Below are positions 5,271 through 6,260 of a DNA stretch of 6,260 nt, piece after piece. The stretch comes from JBBIOI01 sp037443425 (GTDB lineage Bacteria > Desulfobacterota > BSN033 > UBA1163). Location: contig JBBIOI010000158.1 of NCBI GenBank assembly GCA_037443425.1, positions 1 through 6,260 on the forward strand. Reading direction: 5' to 3'. The translations under genes were made by a program, and so were the position numbers. The notes under the pieces are model-generated. The model saw only the letters and a program-made list of their open reading frames with translations, had not been told where the DNA came from and made no database searches. Numbering within the stretch: the first letter of the stretch is position 1; every line of letters starts with the position of its first letter.

Positions 5271-6260
5271 AAGATAATGTATCCGAAAGACTGTTAAGTA
5301 TAGTCAGAAGGACCATTGATCAATACCATCTATTTGAAAAAGGTGACAAACTTATAGTTGGGGTTTCAGGCGGTGTTGATTCAATGGTTCTTCTTTATGT
5401 TCTGAATACCTTTCGTGAAAAATATGATCTTTCTATAATTGTTGCCCACATTAATCATGGTCTTAGGCCAGGGGAAGCAGAAAAAGAGGCAGATCTTGTT
5501 AGAGAAGAGTCAAAGAGATTTGGATTTCTATTTGAATATGATGAAGTGGATGTAAAGGAGTTTCGTAAATCTAAAGGCCTCTCCATTCAAGATGCAGCGA
5601 GGAGACTTCGCTTTCGGTTTTTTGAAAGGCTTCTCAAAAAATATGATGCCAACAGGATTGCACTTGGACATAATGCAGATGACCAGGTAGAAACAATTAT
5701 TTTAAGAATATTGAGAGGTGCTGGACTAAAAGGACTTAAAGGAATGCTACCAGCCAGTGAAGGCAAGATAATAAGACCGCTTATTGAAGTATGGAGAAAA
5801 GATATAGAATCTTTTGCTAAAGTAAATGATATTCCTTTTTTATTGGACTCATCAAATCTAAAGAGAGATTATTTCAGGAATCGAATTCGCATGGACTTAA
5901 TCCCTCTTATTGAGAATGAATATCAACCAAGATTTAAAGAGATTCTATTAAAGACAGCAGATATATTAAGACAGGAAAATGAGTATATTGATGGAGAAAC
6001 TGAAAAGATTTACAAAGCCATTGTCAAAAAAGAAAATGGTGTTATATCCTTTCGAATTTCAGATTTTCAACCTCTCAATCCTGTTATTAAATGGAGGTTA
6101 CTTCAAAGGGCCTTAAATGAATCCCTACAAGAGGAAGGTATCATAAAAGAGGTTGTAAATCCTTACACTGTTTTAAAAAGGTTAAACAAGTCTTCAAGCC
6201 TTTTATTTGAGATTAAAGAAGGGATCTATATTGAAAAGAAATACGATAAAATTACAATCG
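5267..6260 (+). CDS. tilS: tRNA(Ile)-lysidine synthetase TilS, 3' end cut by the window
   Basis: TilS attaches lysine to C34 of tRNA-Ile2 (anticodon CAU) using ATP, changing both its decoding to AUA and its charging to isoleucine; it is normally essential. The PP-loop SGGVDS lies at residues 34-39, after KLIVGV. Other family motifs follow: AHINHGLRPGEAEKEAD (60-76), SIQDAARRLRFRFF (106-119), LGHNADDQVETIILRILRGA (133-152) and DSSNLKRDYFRNRIR (194-208). Only 331 codons are present; the C-terminal tRNA-binding part, perhaps 100 or more residues, lies beyond the edge. The start is GTG at 5267, overlapping the preceding stop as GTGA, with GGGAG ten bases upstream; the next in-frame ATG lies inside the PP-loop motif, so GTG is the credible start. 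Expression is probably coupled to the upstream gene. PP-loop ATPases also include LarE, but the HxNHxLR and NADDQxET motifs are TilS-specific. Confidence 0.96.
   Translation, partial: MKDNVSERLLSIVRRTIDQYHLFEKGDKLIVGVSGGVDSMVLLYVLNTFREKYDLSIIVAHINHGLRPGEAEKEADLVREESKRFGFLFEYDEVDVKEFRKSKGLSIQDAARRLRFRFFERLLKKYDANRIALGHNADDQVETIILRILRGAGLKGLKGMLPASEGKIIRPLIEVWRKDIESFAKVNDIPFLLDSSNLKRDYFRNRIRMDLIPLIENEYQPRFKEILLKTADILRQENEYIDGETEKIYKAIVKKENGVISFRISDFQPLNPVIKWRLLQRALNESLQEEGIIKEVVNPYTVLKRLNKSSSLLFEIKEGIYIEKKYDKITI

Overview
This is an AT-rich bacterial chromosomal window with strong AGGAGG-type ribosome sites. It carries two ordinary gene blocks separated by a stretch of decayed mobile and repeat DNA. 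No gene fixes the taxon. A single-ORF larC, a tilS preceded by a small exported protein, GTCATTCCGAGC / TCATTGCGAGC-type dispersed repeats and a transposase remnant beginning MSPGARMEYL together suggest an uncultured anaerobic lineage such as Desulfobacterota or Nitrospirota. That assignment is inference from remembered family distributions.

Layout. Bases 1-504 hold no credible gene. They contain a cluster of TGTCATTCC repeats and a GGGGTCAGGTCT motif followed by a hairpin. On the minus strand, 505-1389 encodes a cation diffusion facilitator with the HxxxD/HxxxD metal site typical of zinc transporters. Bases 1501-1860 are the left end of a dead insertion sequence: two direct repeats, a hairpin covering the ribosome-binding site, and a frameshifted N-terminal transposase fragment that runs into a second copy of the GGGGTC-GGTCT motif. 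A small DUF2283 gene follows at 2038-2223, with an attC-like half site just behind it. A minus-strand tRNA with anticodon CAT, probably elongator Met, lies at 2490-2566 with its own promoter. Bases 2567-3110 are gene-free and contain a compound GCGAGC-type repeat and an imperfect direct duplication.

From 3111 to the right edge all genes are on the plus strand: a 97-aa ABM-like dimeric alpha/beta-barrel protein, larC (nickel insertion into the nickel-pincer nucleotide cofactor), a 152-aa membrane-anchored or lipoprotein-like protein of unknown function, and tilS (tRNA-Ile2 lysidine synthetase), which is cut by the window edge. The last two overlap by 4 bases and are probably translationally coupled. 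larC and the small barrel gene are 56 bases apart and may be co-transcribed. No larA, larB or larE is visible.

I found no convincing undescribed system. The best second-look items are the hairpin hiding the transposase ribosome site, the attC-like site behind the DUF2283 gene, the twin GGGGTC-GGTCT motifs, and the conserved-looking unknown gene coupled to tilS.
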